DNA from: JABCPE02 sp963530295 | GTDB taxonomy: Bacteria > Bacteroidota > Bacteroidia > Flavobacteriales > Weeksellaceae | Reading direction: 5' to 3' | Assembly: GCA_963530295.1 (NCBI GenBank) | Contig: CAUSCF010000002.1 | Span: 1-64,000, forward strand | DNA: 64,000 bases | Shown: positions 8,658-15,094 of the stretch, piece by piece | Layout of the letters: the number at the start of each line of letters is the position of its first letter | Numbering within the stretch: position 1 is the first letter of the stretch | Position numbers and translations under genes: made by a program | The notes under the pieces: generated by a model | The model's input: the letters and a program-made list of their open reading frames with translations, nothing else | Database searches by the model: none | Told to the model about the DNA's origin: nothing

Positions 8658-8694
8658 AAAAACACACTTTCCATTTTGGGAAAGTGTGTTTTTA
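8658..8694 (+). terminator. Terminator after nucleoside permease
   Basis: AAAACACACTTTCC and GGAAAGTGTGTTTT form a perfect 14-bp stem around a six-base loop and end in Ts. The A-rich start makes it usable in both directions. Confidence 0.85.
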
Positions 8695-8735
8695 AAATAA
8701 TAAAACAGATTAAAAATTAAAAGTGTACAATTATC

Positions 8736-9092
8736 TTATTCCACAACCTCATAGCTTATCGAAACTACGCCACTTCTGAGGTCTGCTATCTTACTAAACG
8801 CTGCCTTACTAAGATCAAAAGCTCTTTTCTTAGAAAAAGGCCCTCTGTCATTCACCCTTACGATTACGCTTTTTTCATTCTTTAAATTGGTAATTTTTAC
8901 CTTTGTCCCAAATGGAAGGGTTTTATTTGCAGCTGTTAATTTTTTATTGTCAAAAATCTCACCACTTGCTGTTTTTCTACCATTAAATTTATCATGGTAA
9001 TATGAAGCTGTACTCGTTTTCACTCCTTTTTCCTTGTCAAATGAAGCTCCAAGTGTAAAGGCCATTAGACCAAAAAAAATAAGTCGTTTCAT
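8736..9092 (-). CDS. rlpA: RlpA-family septal ring protein (DPBB domain)
   Basis: A 118-residue secreted protein. Residues 1-17 are a signal peptide (MKRLIFFGLMAFTLGAS). The rest is one double-psi beta-barrel of the RlpA type: TASYYHDKFNGRKTASGEIF, LTAANKTLPFGTKV, then VRVNDRGPF, with the conserved Glu of SGE and Asp of NDRGPF. RlpA proteins bind or cleave peptidoglycan glycan strands lacking stem peptides during division. The C-terminal SPOR domain of larger homologues is absent, as is common in this phylum. There is no Cys lipobox. Confidence 0.88.
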   Translation of the reverse strand: MKRLIFFGLMAFTLGASFDKEKGVKTSTASYYHDKFNGRKTASGEIFDNKKLTAANKTLPFGTKVKITNLKNEKSVIVRVNDRGPFSKKRAFDLSKAAFSKIADLRSGVVSISYEVVE

Positions 9093-9124
9093 GTCAAATA
9101 GTTTTGTTTTTGAATTAGTTGAGG

Positions 9125-9132
9125 CAAATTTA
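9125..9132 (-). promoter_or_regulatory. -7 element TAAATTTG for rlpA
   Basis: On the minus strand the motif lies 32 bases upstream of the rlpA start codon. Confidence 0.5.
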
Positions 9133-9296
9133 TACCCATTTATAGAATCTTCATATTTTTTTCGTTCTCTGCTGTCTTTTCTTTGATATTTTAAACCAAA
9201 ACTAAACCGCTACCCTCCTAAAATAGAGCAAAAAACAAGCTTTGTTAAAAAAGGTTAAAAAAACAAGCGCATTTCTTAACGAAATTAACACAAAAG

Positions 9297-9327
9297 AAAA
9301 AAAACACTGAAAATCAGTGTTTTTTTA
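9297..9327 (-). terminator. Terminator after SufT-like gene
   Basis: AAAAAACACTGA, an AAA loop and TCAGTGTTTTTT form a perfect 12-bp stem; it overlaps the stop codon of the gene ending at 9325. Confidence 0.8.
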
Positions 9328-9651
9328 TAATAATCCTAATTCAAATTTAGCTTCCTCGCTCATCATGTCCTTTTCCCATTCTGGCTCGAAGGTTATCTCC
9401 ACCTTGGATTTTGTAATTCCTTCTATTTCACCTACTTTCTCTTCCACCTCCATCGGAAGGCTCTCCGCTACGGGACAGTTGGGCGTAGTCAGAGTCATCA
9501 GCACCTTTGCTTCCCCCTCATCACTTATCTGCACATCATAAATCAGCCCCAATTCGTATATATCCACAGGGATTTCTGGGTCGTAGATGGTTTTCAGCAC
9601 CTTTATAACCTCCTCTCCTAGCGAAGCGATTTGTTCATCTGTTAATTTCAT
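9325..9651 (-). CDS. Fe-S assembly protein, DUF59/MIP18 (SufT-like)
   Basis: A 108-residue single-domain MIP18/DUF59 protein. Residues 18-40 read TIYDPEIPVDIYELGLIYDV, the family signature, and residues 52-62 read LTTPNCPVAES with the conserved Cys that can hold a cluster or thiol ligand. Such proteins help mature iron-sulfur proteins (SufT) or take part in phenylacetate oxidation (PaaD); the absence of a paa locus favours SufT. It follows the exonuclease gene by 20 bases and is probably the second gene of that operon. Confidence 0.85.
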   Translation of the reverse strand: MKLTDEQIASLGEEVIKVLKTIYDPEIPVDIYELGLIYDVQISDEGEAKVLMTLTTPNCPVAESLPMEVEEKVGEIEGITKSKVEITFEPEWEKDMMSEEAKFELGLL

Positions 9652-9671
9652 ATAATTTCTATTTTCTCTAA

Positions 9672-10367
9672 TTATTCGAATTTAGTCAATAAATCTTCCT
9701 GCCTCATTTTTCGGAAAACATTCGCCAAAGTTAAAACATCTTTTTCACAATATTCCACTATTCTCTGCAAATCCTTTTCCTTATAATAAATTTCTGCCAC
9801 CATAGAGCCGTCAATATCGTCTTTCGGTGTAGGAACGCCAAAGATATGCGCCATCAGTTCTAAGGAAATAAAACTCTTCCAATCGCCGAATTTCCAAAGC
9901 TCCATGGTATCCAAATGCGAAATTTCCCAAGGTTTTTTCCCAAAAGTCTGGAACGGAACAGGCGGCTGAAAACCATTGACAAGCATCCTTCGGGCAATCC
10001 ACGGAAAATCAAATTCCTTGCCATTATGGGCGCAAAGGATTATATTTTGCAGTCTAGGGCTGTTGAAAATATTTCCAAAATCTTCCAGTAGTTTTTTCTC
10101 ATCATCGCCATAGAAAGATTTGATTTTCAAACGATTATCTTTTTCCAGCATCCCCACAGAAATACAGATAATTTTACCAAATTCTGCCATAATTCCAGCT
10201 CTTTCCTGATAGAAATCCGCTGCTGAAACATCTTCTCCACGCTGCCGCAGAGTTTTCTTATCCCAAAGATTTTTTTCTTCTTCAGAGACTTCGTTCCAGT
10301 TTCCAACTTGAGGAACCGTTTCAATGTCCAAAAACAAAATCCGCTCTATGGGAATACTCTTTATCAT
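9672..10367 (-). CDS. Predicted 3'-5' exonuclease, DnaQ/PolB-like
   Basis: A 231-residue soluble RNase H-fold protein with the DEDDy exonuclease motifs in order: ExoI LFLDIETVP near residue 12, ExoII CAHNGKEFDFPWI near residue 118, ExoIII EYCEKDVLTL near the C-terminus. This family of stand-alone predicted exonucleases related to family B polymerases is common in Bacteroidota. A longer frame reaches 10454, but the minus-strand promoter TATTTTTG at 10385-10392 falls inside it and homology begins only at MIKSIPIERI, so ATG 10367 is preferred. Confidence 0.85.
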   Translation of the reverse strand: MIKSIPIERILFLDIETVPQVGNWNEVSEEEKNLWDKKTLRQRGEDVSAADFYQERAGIMAEFGKIICISVGMLEKDNRLKIKSFYGDDEKKLLEDFGNIFNSPRLQNIILCAHNGKEFDFPWIARRMLVNGFQPPVPFQTFGKKPWEISHLDTMELWKFGDWKSFISLELMAHIFGVPTPKDDIDGSMVAEIYYKEKDLQRIVEYCEKDVLTLANVFRKMRQEDLLTKFE

Positions 10368-10384
10368 AAAAATAAAATAGGCTA

Positions 10385-10392
10385 CAAAAATA
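10385..10392 (-). promoter_or_regulatory. -7 element TATTTTTG for exonuclease operon
   Basis: The motif lies 17 bases upstream of the chosen start at 10367 and decides against the longer N-terminus. Confidence 0.55.
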
Positions 10393-10502
10393 AGTTTTAA
10401 AAAACTAAATGTACTAAAATATTTCAAAAAATTTTGTTTTTCGTATTTGAACAATGAAGAATTAAATGTAAATTTGTTCCAATGTAAAAAAATTTAATCA
10501 TT

Positions 10503-10808
10503 ATGAAAAATCTAAAATTTTTATTTGCTTTTTTAGTTTATTTTGCTGCGCTTTCTTGCTCAGCGGTACCTTCCCAAAAAGACACTAAAAAAGGTGAACT
10601 GGGTCTTTCTATTTCCAATCCCATAAAAGTAAACAGTGTACCAGAAGAATACCAATACATCAGAGAAAACTGCGAAGGCTGCAGAGTCATAAGTCAAGCA
10701 TTGATAAACAAAGGAAAATCCTACTATGATGAACTAAAAGTACAAAAACCAGACGGAACCACAGTCAGCTATTTCTTTGATATCAATTCTTTTTACCTTG
10801 ATTTTTGA
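10503..10808 (+). CDS. Small lipoprotein of unknown function
   Basis: A 101-residue protein with an N-terminal lipoprotein signal (FLFAFLVYFAALSC; Cys at residue 19 is the lipidation site). The mature part is short and contains a Cys pair (NCEGCRVISQALINKGKSYY) that could form a disulfide or bind metal. It ends in aromatic residues (ISYFFDINSFYLDF-like). Localisation to the outer membrane or periplasm is expected; the function is unknown. A terminator follows. Confidence 0.7.
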   Translation: MKNLKFLFAFLVYFAALSCSAVPSQKDTKKGELGLSISNPIKVNSVPEEYQYIRENCEGCRVISQALINKGKSYYDELKVQKPDGTTVSYFFDINSFYLDF

Positions 10809-10825
10809 TATTTATCTATATAAAT

Positions 10826-10857
10826 AAAAAGCTGTGTAATATTACACAGCTTTTTTT
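10826..10857. terminator. Bidirectional terminator
   Basis: AAAAAGCTGTGTAAT and ATTACACAGCTTTTT form a perfect 15-bp inverted repeat between two convergent genes. Confidence 0.85.
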
Positions 10858-10870
10858 AGTTTCAACTAAA

Positions 10871-11107
10871 TTATTTTTCAACTGAAAACGAAACAAGTTC
10901 AGATAAGTTTATTTCCAAATGCTGAGCTATTTTGTAAAGTGTGTAGATATTTGGGCAGGTTTTCCCAGCTTCTATTCTGCTCATATTGGATTTTTCAAAA
11001 TCACAAGCATACGCCAAATCCACCTGCGAGATATTTTTGCTCTCACGAAGTTCTTTTATGCGCTTGCCTATTTTTATCTGAAGTGATAATTTATCCAATC
11101 TGAACAA
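10871..11107 (-). CDS. XRE-family helix-turn-helix regulator, TTG start
   Basis: A 78-residue single-domain DNA-binding protein of the Cro/C1 type: IGKRIKELRESKNISQVDLA (helices 1-2), ACDFEKSNMSRIEAGKTCPN (recognition helix and turn), LYKIAQHLEINLSEL (helices 4-5). No ATG precedes the domain, and the codon just upstream of TTG 11107 is a stop, so TTG 11107 (or the TTG four codons on) must be the start. A perfect 10-bp palindrome at 11154-11177 lies between it and the divergent membrane-protein gene, a likely operator, so it probably controls itself and that neighbour. Confidence 0.85.
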   Translation of the reverse strand: MFRLDKLSLQIKIGKRIKELRESKNISQVDLAYACDFEKSNMSRIEAGKTCPNIYTLYKIAQHLEINLSELVSFSVEK

Positions 11108-11153
11108 CTATAAATTATAATAGTTGACAAATTTGATAACTATTCCCGTTTTT

Positions 11154-11177
11154 AAAGTTATCATTTTTGATAACTTT
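11154..11177. promoter_or_regulatory. Palindromic operator, XRE/membrane protein interval
   Basis: AAAGTTATCA and TGATAACTTT form a perfect 10-bp inverted repeat around TTTT. A further half site TGATAACT occurs at 11134-11141, and AACTAT/ATAGTT arms at 11106-11125 flank the XRE start. The palindrome sits just before the TATATTTG at 11182-11189, where a bound repressor would block transcription. Confidence 0.6.
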
Positions 11178-11181
11178 TGTT

Positions 11182-11189
11182 TATATTTG
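11182..11189 (+). promoter_or_regulatory. -7 element TATATTTG for membrane protein
   Basis: It lies 18 bases before ATG 11208 and five bases after the palindrome. Confidence 0.6.
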
Positions 11190-11207
11190 CCAAAAAATTT
11201 ACACTTT

Positions 11208-11900
11208 ATGGAAGCGGAAATAGCAAAGAACATTAGTGATTCAGGTTATTTATTAGGAGAAATAGCAGCAATAGCAATTATTGCATGTATTATTGCCTTT
11301 ATTATCAGTCGTATCAATGAAAATTATACTTTCAAGAATACATTTGCACAAACTCTTTTATTTTCATCTATTGTCTCTTTATCAATCAACTTGTATAGAG
11401 CTTATCTATACTCTAATCTCCCTTATGATTACTATTATCCTTCCGAAAACCTTTACAATAGAATAGGAGCAAATATCTTATGCTTTATAGTTTCTTTAAT
11501 CCTAATCTATAACAGTCCTAAAAAAGACAAGTTCGCGAGATTTTCAAGAATAGATCAAGCAATTACAAATTATTTAAATCATTTTGAACTTACTACACAA
11601 AAACTAGTACAACAAAAAGAAAATTTAAAAAACGCCCTACAAAGTGAACTCATCTCTCAAAACGAATATGAAGAAAAGCTAAAACAGATAGAAGCCAAAA
11701 TAGAAAAAGAACACCAAATAACTGAAAGAATAAAAGAACACCAAGCTAAAGTAGAAAAATTAAAAAGCTTTGAACAAAAAAAGGAAGATTTACTAAAACT
11801 TTATAGTAATAAAATCTTAGTCCAGTCCGAATATGCTGCAAAACTAGAAGAATTAAAAAAAGAAGAATTTTTAGGTCTAAAAGAAATTAATAATGACTAG
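11208..11900 (+). CDS. Membrane protein with cytoplasmic coiled coil
   Basis: A 230-residue protein of unknown family. Residues 15-35 (IAAIAIIACIIAFIIS), 50-70 and 85-105 are hydrophobic and probably membrane-spanning. From about residue 125 to the end it is a long Lys/Glu-rich coiled coil (KLKQIEAKIEKEHQITERIK). Two short motifs there (ALQSELISQNEYEEKLKQIE and LYSNKILVQSEYAAKLEELK) resemble SHOCT-like helices. ATG 11208 is chosen over a distant TTG because the promoter lies just upstream. It is transcribed away from the XRE gene and shares its operator region. Confidence 0.7.
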   Translation: MEAEIAKNISDSGYLLGEIAAIAIIACIIAFIISRINENYTFKNTFAQTLLFSSIVSLSINLYRAYLYSNLPYDYYYPSENLYNRIGANILCFIVSLILIYNSPKKDKFARFSRIDQAITNYLNHFELTTQKLVQQKENLKNALQSELISQNEYEEKLKQIEAKIEKEHQITERIKEHQAKVEKLKSFEQKKEDLLKLYSNKILVQSEYAAKLEELKKEEFLGLKEINND

Positions 11901-11946
11901 GAAATCATAAAAAAAATGACAATGGAACACCTTAAAATGAAGTAAT

Positions 11947-11979
11947 AAAAAAAGATTACCGAAATGGTAATCTTTTTTA
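11947..11979. terminator. Bidirectional terminator before ndk end
   Basis: AAAAAAGATTACC and GGTAATCTTTTTT form a perfect 13-bp stem around GAAAT between two convergent genes. Confidence 0.85.
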
Positions 11980-11990
11980 TTTAAGTTTAA

Positions 11991-12410
11991 TTAGAAAATT
12001 TCTCTTCCTGAGAAGTGGAATGCTGCTTCTATCTGTGCGTTTTCATCAGAGTCAGAACCATGAACAGCGTTTTCTCCTACGCTTCTTGCAAACATTTTTC
12101 TGATAGTTCCTTCTGCTGCTTCTGCTGGGTTAGTAGCACCAATCAATTTTCTGAAATCTTCTACTGCGTTGTCTTTTTCCAAAACAGCTGCTACGATAGG
12201 CCCAGAAGACATGAATTCTACTAATTCTCCGTAGAAAGGTCTCTCTGCGTGAACTTCATAGAATTTTTTAGCATCAGCTACAGTAAGCTGAGTAAGTTTC
12301 ATTGCTTTGATTTTAAATCCAGCTTCTGAAATTTTTCCTAAAATCGCTCCGATATGCCCGTCTGCTACTGCATCTGGCTTAATCATTGTAAATGTAATCT
12401 TTCCTGCCAT
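11991..12410 (-). CDS. ndk: Nucleoside-diphosphate kinase
   Basis: A 139-residue cytoplasmic enzyme that moves the gamma phosphate of ATP to nucleoside diphosphates through a phosphohistidine. The N-terminus GKITFTMIKPDAVADG, the HAERPFYGELVEFMSSGP segment and the active-site His in ENAVHGSDS are all present, and length fits the family. ATG 12410 (MAGKITF) is chosen; a longer frame upstream is not conserved, and a TATTTTTG promoter lies at 12432-12439. The gene is monocistronic. Confidence 0.95.
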   Translation of the reverse strand: MAGKITFTMIKPDAVADGHIGAILGKISEAGFKIKAMKLTQLTVADAKKFYEVHAERPFYGELVEFMSSGPIVAAVLEKDNAVEDFRKLIGATNPAEAAEGTIRKMFARSVGENAVHGSDSDENAQIEAAFHFSGREIF

Positions 12411-12431
12411 TTTCTTAAAATTTATTTTCGG

Positions 12432-12439
12432 CAAAAATA
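12432..12439 (-). promoter_or_regulatory. -7 element TATTTTTG for ndk
   Basis: It lies 21 bases upstream of the ndk ATG on the minus strand. Confidence 0.55.
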
Positions 12440-12474
12440 CGATTTAATTTTCACATATGTATATTTGTTTTTAA

Positions 12475-12496
12475 TATTTTTGGCACGATATTTGAT
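12475..12496 (+). promoter_or_regulatory. Promoter of small RNA copy 1
   Basis: Two overlapping readings exist: TATTTTTG (12475-12482), a normal -7 element, and TGGCACG-N4-TTGAT (12481-12496), close to a sigma-54 -24/-12 promoter except for A instead of C at -12. Both are repeated in copy 2. Confidence 0.45.
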
Positions 12497-12499
12497 AAT

Positions 12500-12588
12500 A
12501 CCCAAAATAAGATTCTCATATTAAATTTGAGTTTTCATGGTTATTAGTTTTTACCTCTTGTAAATTTCAATTTGCAGGAGGTTTTTTA
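12500..12588 (+). ncRNA. Small RNA, copy 1 of tandem pair
   Basis: An intergenic unit of 80-100 nt without an open frame. It holds AGATTCTCAT, then a 39-base stretch (12524-12562) identical to copy 2, then a G-U-rich terminator hairpin and T tract. The 5' end depends on which promoter reading is right (about 12488 or 12507). No Rfam family that I know fits. Between the copies, stem positions change in ways that keep pairing, which supports a structured RNA. Confidence 0.55.
12553..12588 (+). terminator. Terminator of small RNA copy 1
   Basis: ACCTCTTGTAAATT and AATTTGCAGGAGGT pair over 14 positions with two G-U pairs, followed by TTTTTT. Confidence 0.75.
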
Positions 12589-12612
12589 TTTTTAACTTTT
12601 TAAATTTAATTT

Positions 12613-12634
12613 TAATTTTGGCACGGTATTTGAT
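12613..12634 (+). promoter_or_regulatory. Promoter of small RNA copy 2
   Basis: TAATTTTG (12613-12620) overlaps TGGCACG-N4-TTGAT (12619-12634), the same double arrangement as in copy 1 although the flanks have diverged. Confidence 0.45.
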
Positions 12635-12639
12635 AAATG

Positions 12640-12730
12640 TGATAAAGAGTAGATTCTCATGTTTAATTTGAGTTTTCATGGTTATTAGTTTTTACCTCTT
12701 GTAGATTTTAATTTACAGGAGGTTTTTTTA
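12640..12730 (+). ncRNA. Small RNA, copy 2 of tandem pair
   Basis: Second copy, about 141 bases downstream of the first. It shares AGATTCTCAT (12651-12660) and the 39-base identical core (12665-12703), with a diverged 5' spacer of slightly different length. The core lies between the promoter and the terminator, so what is conserved is the transcript. Its terminator ends about 19 bases before the rnpB promoter. Confidence 0.55.
12694..12730 (+). terminator. Terminator of small RNA copy 2
   Basis: ACCTCTTGTAGATT pairs with AATTTACAGGAGGT. Relative to copy 1 one G-U pair has become A-U and one A-U has become G-U, so pairing is kept. Confidence 0.75.
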
Positions 12731-12748
12731 TTTTCAATTTTTTAATTC

Positions 12749-12756
12749 TATATTTG
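12749..12756 (+). promoter_or_regulatory. -7 element TATATTTG of rnpB
   Basis: It ends four bases before the first paired base of RNase P RNA (12761), the expected distance to the transcription start. Confidence 0.75.
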
Positions 12757-12760
12757 CCGT

Positions 12761-13060
12761 GACAAGTGTGGCTTGTTGATTTCTTTATGAAATAGGAAAG
12801 TCTGGACACCACAGAGCAGCATAGCGGGTAACGCCCGTCCGTAGCGATACGAGGACAAGTGCAACAGAAAGCAAGTACAGTACGGCTGTAGTGAAATCAG
12901 GTAAACTCTATGCGGTGCAACACTAAGTATATCGGCAACTAAGGGTAGCTCGTCCAATGCCGAGGGGTAAGTGGCTAAAGTTTTATAGCAATATAAAATG
13001 TAGATAAATAACAAGCACTTTGATTTTTCAAAGGACAGAATCCGGCTTATAGCACTTGTC
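12761..13060 (+). ncRNA. rnpB: RNase P RNA, bacterial type A
   Basis: The catalytic RNA of RNase P, which trims the 5' ends of tRNA precursors. Helix P1 is formed by GACAAGTG (12761-12768) and CACTTGTC (13053-13060). The conserved 5' core AGGAAAGTCTGGACACC (about 12793-12809), AGCAGCATAGCGGGTAACGC, the GTGCAACAGAAAGCAAGTAC stretch, GAAATCAGGTAAACTCTA and the 3' core ACAGAATCCGGCTTAT (13035-13050) occur in the right order. Length of about 300 nt fits Bacteroidota. No terminator follows before the cobalamin riboswitch. Confidence 0.95.
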
Positions 13061-13063
13061 TTT

Positions 13064-13224
13064 ATTATATTTTGGTTCTATTTGAAAAATAGATGAAAAG
13101 GGAATCGGGCGAAAATCCCGAGCTGTCCCCGCAACTGTAAATTGCAAAAAAAGTTTCTACAAAAAAGCCACTGCTCACGCGGGAAGGCGTAGAAATGCAA
13201 AAGCCAGGAGACCTGCCAGATATA
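13064..13224 (+). promoter_or_regulatory. Cobalamin (vitamin B12) riboswitch
   Basis: A classic adenosylcobalamin-class aptamer: AAAAGGGAATCGGG, AATCCCGAGCTGTCCCCGC, AACTGTAA, GCCACTG, CGGGAAGGCG and the B12 box GCCAGGAGACCTGCC (13203-13217). An outer P1 helix can form between TATATTTTGG (13066-13075) and CCAGATATA (13216-13224). It precedes a BtuB-like receptor gene, so high cobalamin should switch uptake off. Its 5' edge lies within six bases of rnpB. Confidence 0.95.
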
Positions 13225-13238
13225 AAATTAATAACAAA

Positions 13239-13255
13239 ACTTTCGGAGGAAAAGT
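13239..13255 (+). promoter_or_regulatory. Hairpin with GGAGG in its loop
   Basis: ACTTT and AAAGT pair around CGGAGGAA, which displays a GGAGG 13 bases before ATG 13262. This could be the riboswitch expression platform (a P13-like regulatory hairpin with a kissing loop), acting on translation. A Shine-Dalgarno-like GGAGG is unusual in this window. Confidence 0.4.
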
Positions 13256-13261
13256 AGAATT

Positions 13262-15082
13262 ATGATTAAAAAGTATATTTCCCTAATCATTTGGGGAGCC
13301 GCTTCCTTTGTCGCTGCACAAGAAAAAAAAATAGATACAGTTTTTATTTCGGATAAAAAACTGAACGAGTCTGTACATTTTCAGAAGGTTATCAATCTTT
13401 CGGACAATATTCATAAAAATACCAGCAATCTTTCGGAAACCCTTCGGTTTTCTACACCTCTCTACATCAAAGAAAACGGAAGAGGAATGGTGTCTTCGCC
13501 CTCTTTTCGTGGGACTACTGCACAGCAGACAGCTTTCATCTGGAACGGCATCAATATCAATTCCTTATTTTTAGGGCAGGGAGATATAAACAATATTGGA
13601 CTTCTTAATTTTGATAAAATCAGCATAAAAGCTGGTGGAGGAAGCATTTCCTATGGAACGGGAGCTATCGGTGGAACGATACACTTGGATGATAAAATCC
13701 AGTTCGGAAAGGGATTTAACGGGAATTTGTTCTCGGAATTTGGGTCTTTTAACACTTTAAATTCAGCCTTAAAAATAGCTTACAGCAATGATAATTTTTC
13801 TGTAAAACTGAACACCGCCCTTGCCAAAAGCGAAAACAACTACGAAGTCCCAAAAGAAAAATACATCAATAGAAACGGAGCCTACTACCAGTACAACTAC
13901 TCTATTTCCGCTGCCTATCGTTTTAATGAGCATCAGAAAATCGCAATGTTTTCGCTGTGGAATACAGGATTACAGCATTATCCCATTTTTTCTGAAAGCC
14001 AGACAAAAACGAAATATGCCACTGATGGACTGAAAACCATGATTAACTGGCAGAGCGATTACGGCAATTTTCATAATGATTTGAAACTGGCTTTTCTGAA
14101 CGAAAAATACGATTATTATAGCGATATAAATTTACCCAAAAGCAATGGTGCAGAGGGAAAAACTTGGCTCATCCGCAATGATTTTTCTTACAAAAAACCT
14201 AATAATTTCAGCATAAATCTAATCAGCGAATACCAATACAATACTGCTGATGGCTACTCCTCTGGAATCACAAACCCTAAGAGAAATACTGGTTATCTGG
14301 CGATTACAGCTGGTAAAAATCTATTTTCGCGCCTTTATTTAGAAGGCTCGCTCAGGAAAGACATGATAGAAAATATAGAAAGTCCTTATCTTTTTTTCGT
14401 GGGCTCTCGTATAGATTTTACCAAAAATTATTCATTAAAACTAAACGCTTCTAAAAACTTTAGATATCCTACTTTTAATGATTTATACTGGCAGCCAGGC
14501 GGAAATCTGAACCTAAAACCAGAAACTGCATACCAGTTTGAAATCAATCATTTATTCAAGTTTAAAAACCTGAATATAGATATCGCTTCTTTTTATAACA
14601 ATATAGAAAATCTTATCCAGTGGCTGCCCACTTCTTCTGGATATTGGTCGCCATTTAACAGCAAAAAAATCCGCTCCTTTGGTGGTGAAATTTATGCCGA
14701 TTATACCCATAATATAGGTAGAAACACTTTGAAAATAAGCCTTTCTTATGCCTATACCAACTCCAAAGACACAGAAAAAAACAAATTTCTTTCCTATGTC
14801 CCAAAGCACAAAACCAACGGGATTATTTCACTGAAAAACAAATATTTAAACCTATTTATCCAAGGAATGTTCACCAGCGAAGTTTTCACAACGACCGATG
14901 AGAACAAAAACTACCTGCTGTCTCATTACACCATCGTAAATACGGGAGTTGAGTTTTATTTAAAGAAAAACATCACTTTAGGTGGAAAGATTAACAATAT
15001 TCTAAATCAAGTCTATAAAACCAGCGACTACTATCCGCTGCCTTTGAGAAATTTTAATATCAATTTTAATATCAATTTTTAA
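13262..15082 (+). CDS. btuB: TonB-dependent cobalamin receptor, BtuB-like
   Basis: A 606-residue outer-membrane receptor. Residues 1-19 are a signal peptide (ISLIIWGAASFVAAQ). The plug domain covers about residues 25-145, with PSFRGTTAQQTAFIWNGINI and the YGTGAIGGTIHL plug end. The remainder is a beta-barrel of amphipathic strands with FRYPTFNDLYWQPGGNLNLK and a C-terminal strand ending in Phe. It is shorter than SusC-type receptors and lacks a CarboxypepD_reg extension. Cobalamin as the substrate follows from the riboswitch directly upstream and the BtuG-like gene 12 bases downstream. Confidence 0.9.
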   Translation: MIKKYISLIIWGAASFVAAQEKKIDTVFISDKKLNESVHFQKVINLSDNIHKNTSNLSETLRFSTPLYIKENGRGMVSSPSFRGTTAQQTAFIWNGININSLFLGQGDINNIGLLNFDKISIKAGGGSISYGTGAIGGTIHLDDKIQFGKGFNGNLFSEFGSFNTLNSALKIAYSNDNFSVKLNTALAKSENNYEVPKEKYINRNGAYYQYNYSISAAYRFNEHQKIAMFSLWNTGLQHYPIFSESQTKTKYATDGLKTMINWQSDYGNFHNDLKLAFLNEKYDYYSDINLPKSNGAEGKTWLIRNDFSYKKPNNFSINLISEYQYNTADGYSSGITNPKRNTGYLAITAGKNLFSRLYLEGSLRKDMIENIESPYLFFVGSRIDFTKNYSLKLNASKNFRYPTFNDLYWQPGGNLNLKPETAYQFEINHLFKFKNLNIDIASFYNNIENLIQWLPTSSGYWSPFNSKKIRSFGGEIYADYTHNIGRNTLKISLSYAYTNSKDTEKNKFLSYVPKHKTNGIISLKNKYLNLFIQGMFTSEVFTTTDENKNYLLSHYTIVNTGVEFYLKKNITLGGKINNILNQVYKTSDYYPLPLRNFNINFNINF

Positions 15083-15094
15083 TAATTACATTCT

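Noticed and set aside
10368..10454. A longer N-terminus for the exonuclease
   Set aside because: It is a low-complexity stretch and contains the TATTTTTG promoter at 10385-10392.
12475..12730. The two small-RNA repeats as a short CRISPR array
   Set aside because: Only two units of about 141 bases with promoter and terminator in each; no short regular repeats and no cas genes.
12748..13014. An 88-codon open frame on the minus strand across the rnpB region
   Set aside because: It lies wholly within RNase P RNA, whose conserved cores and P1 helix explain the sequence.
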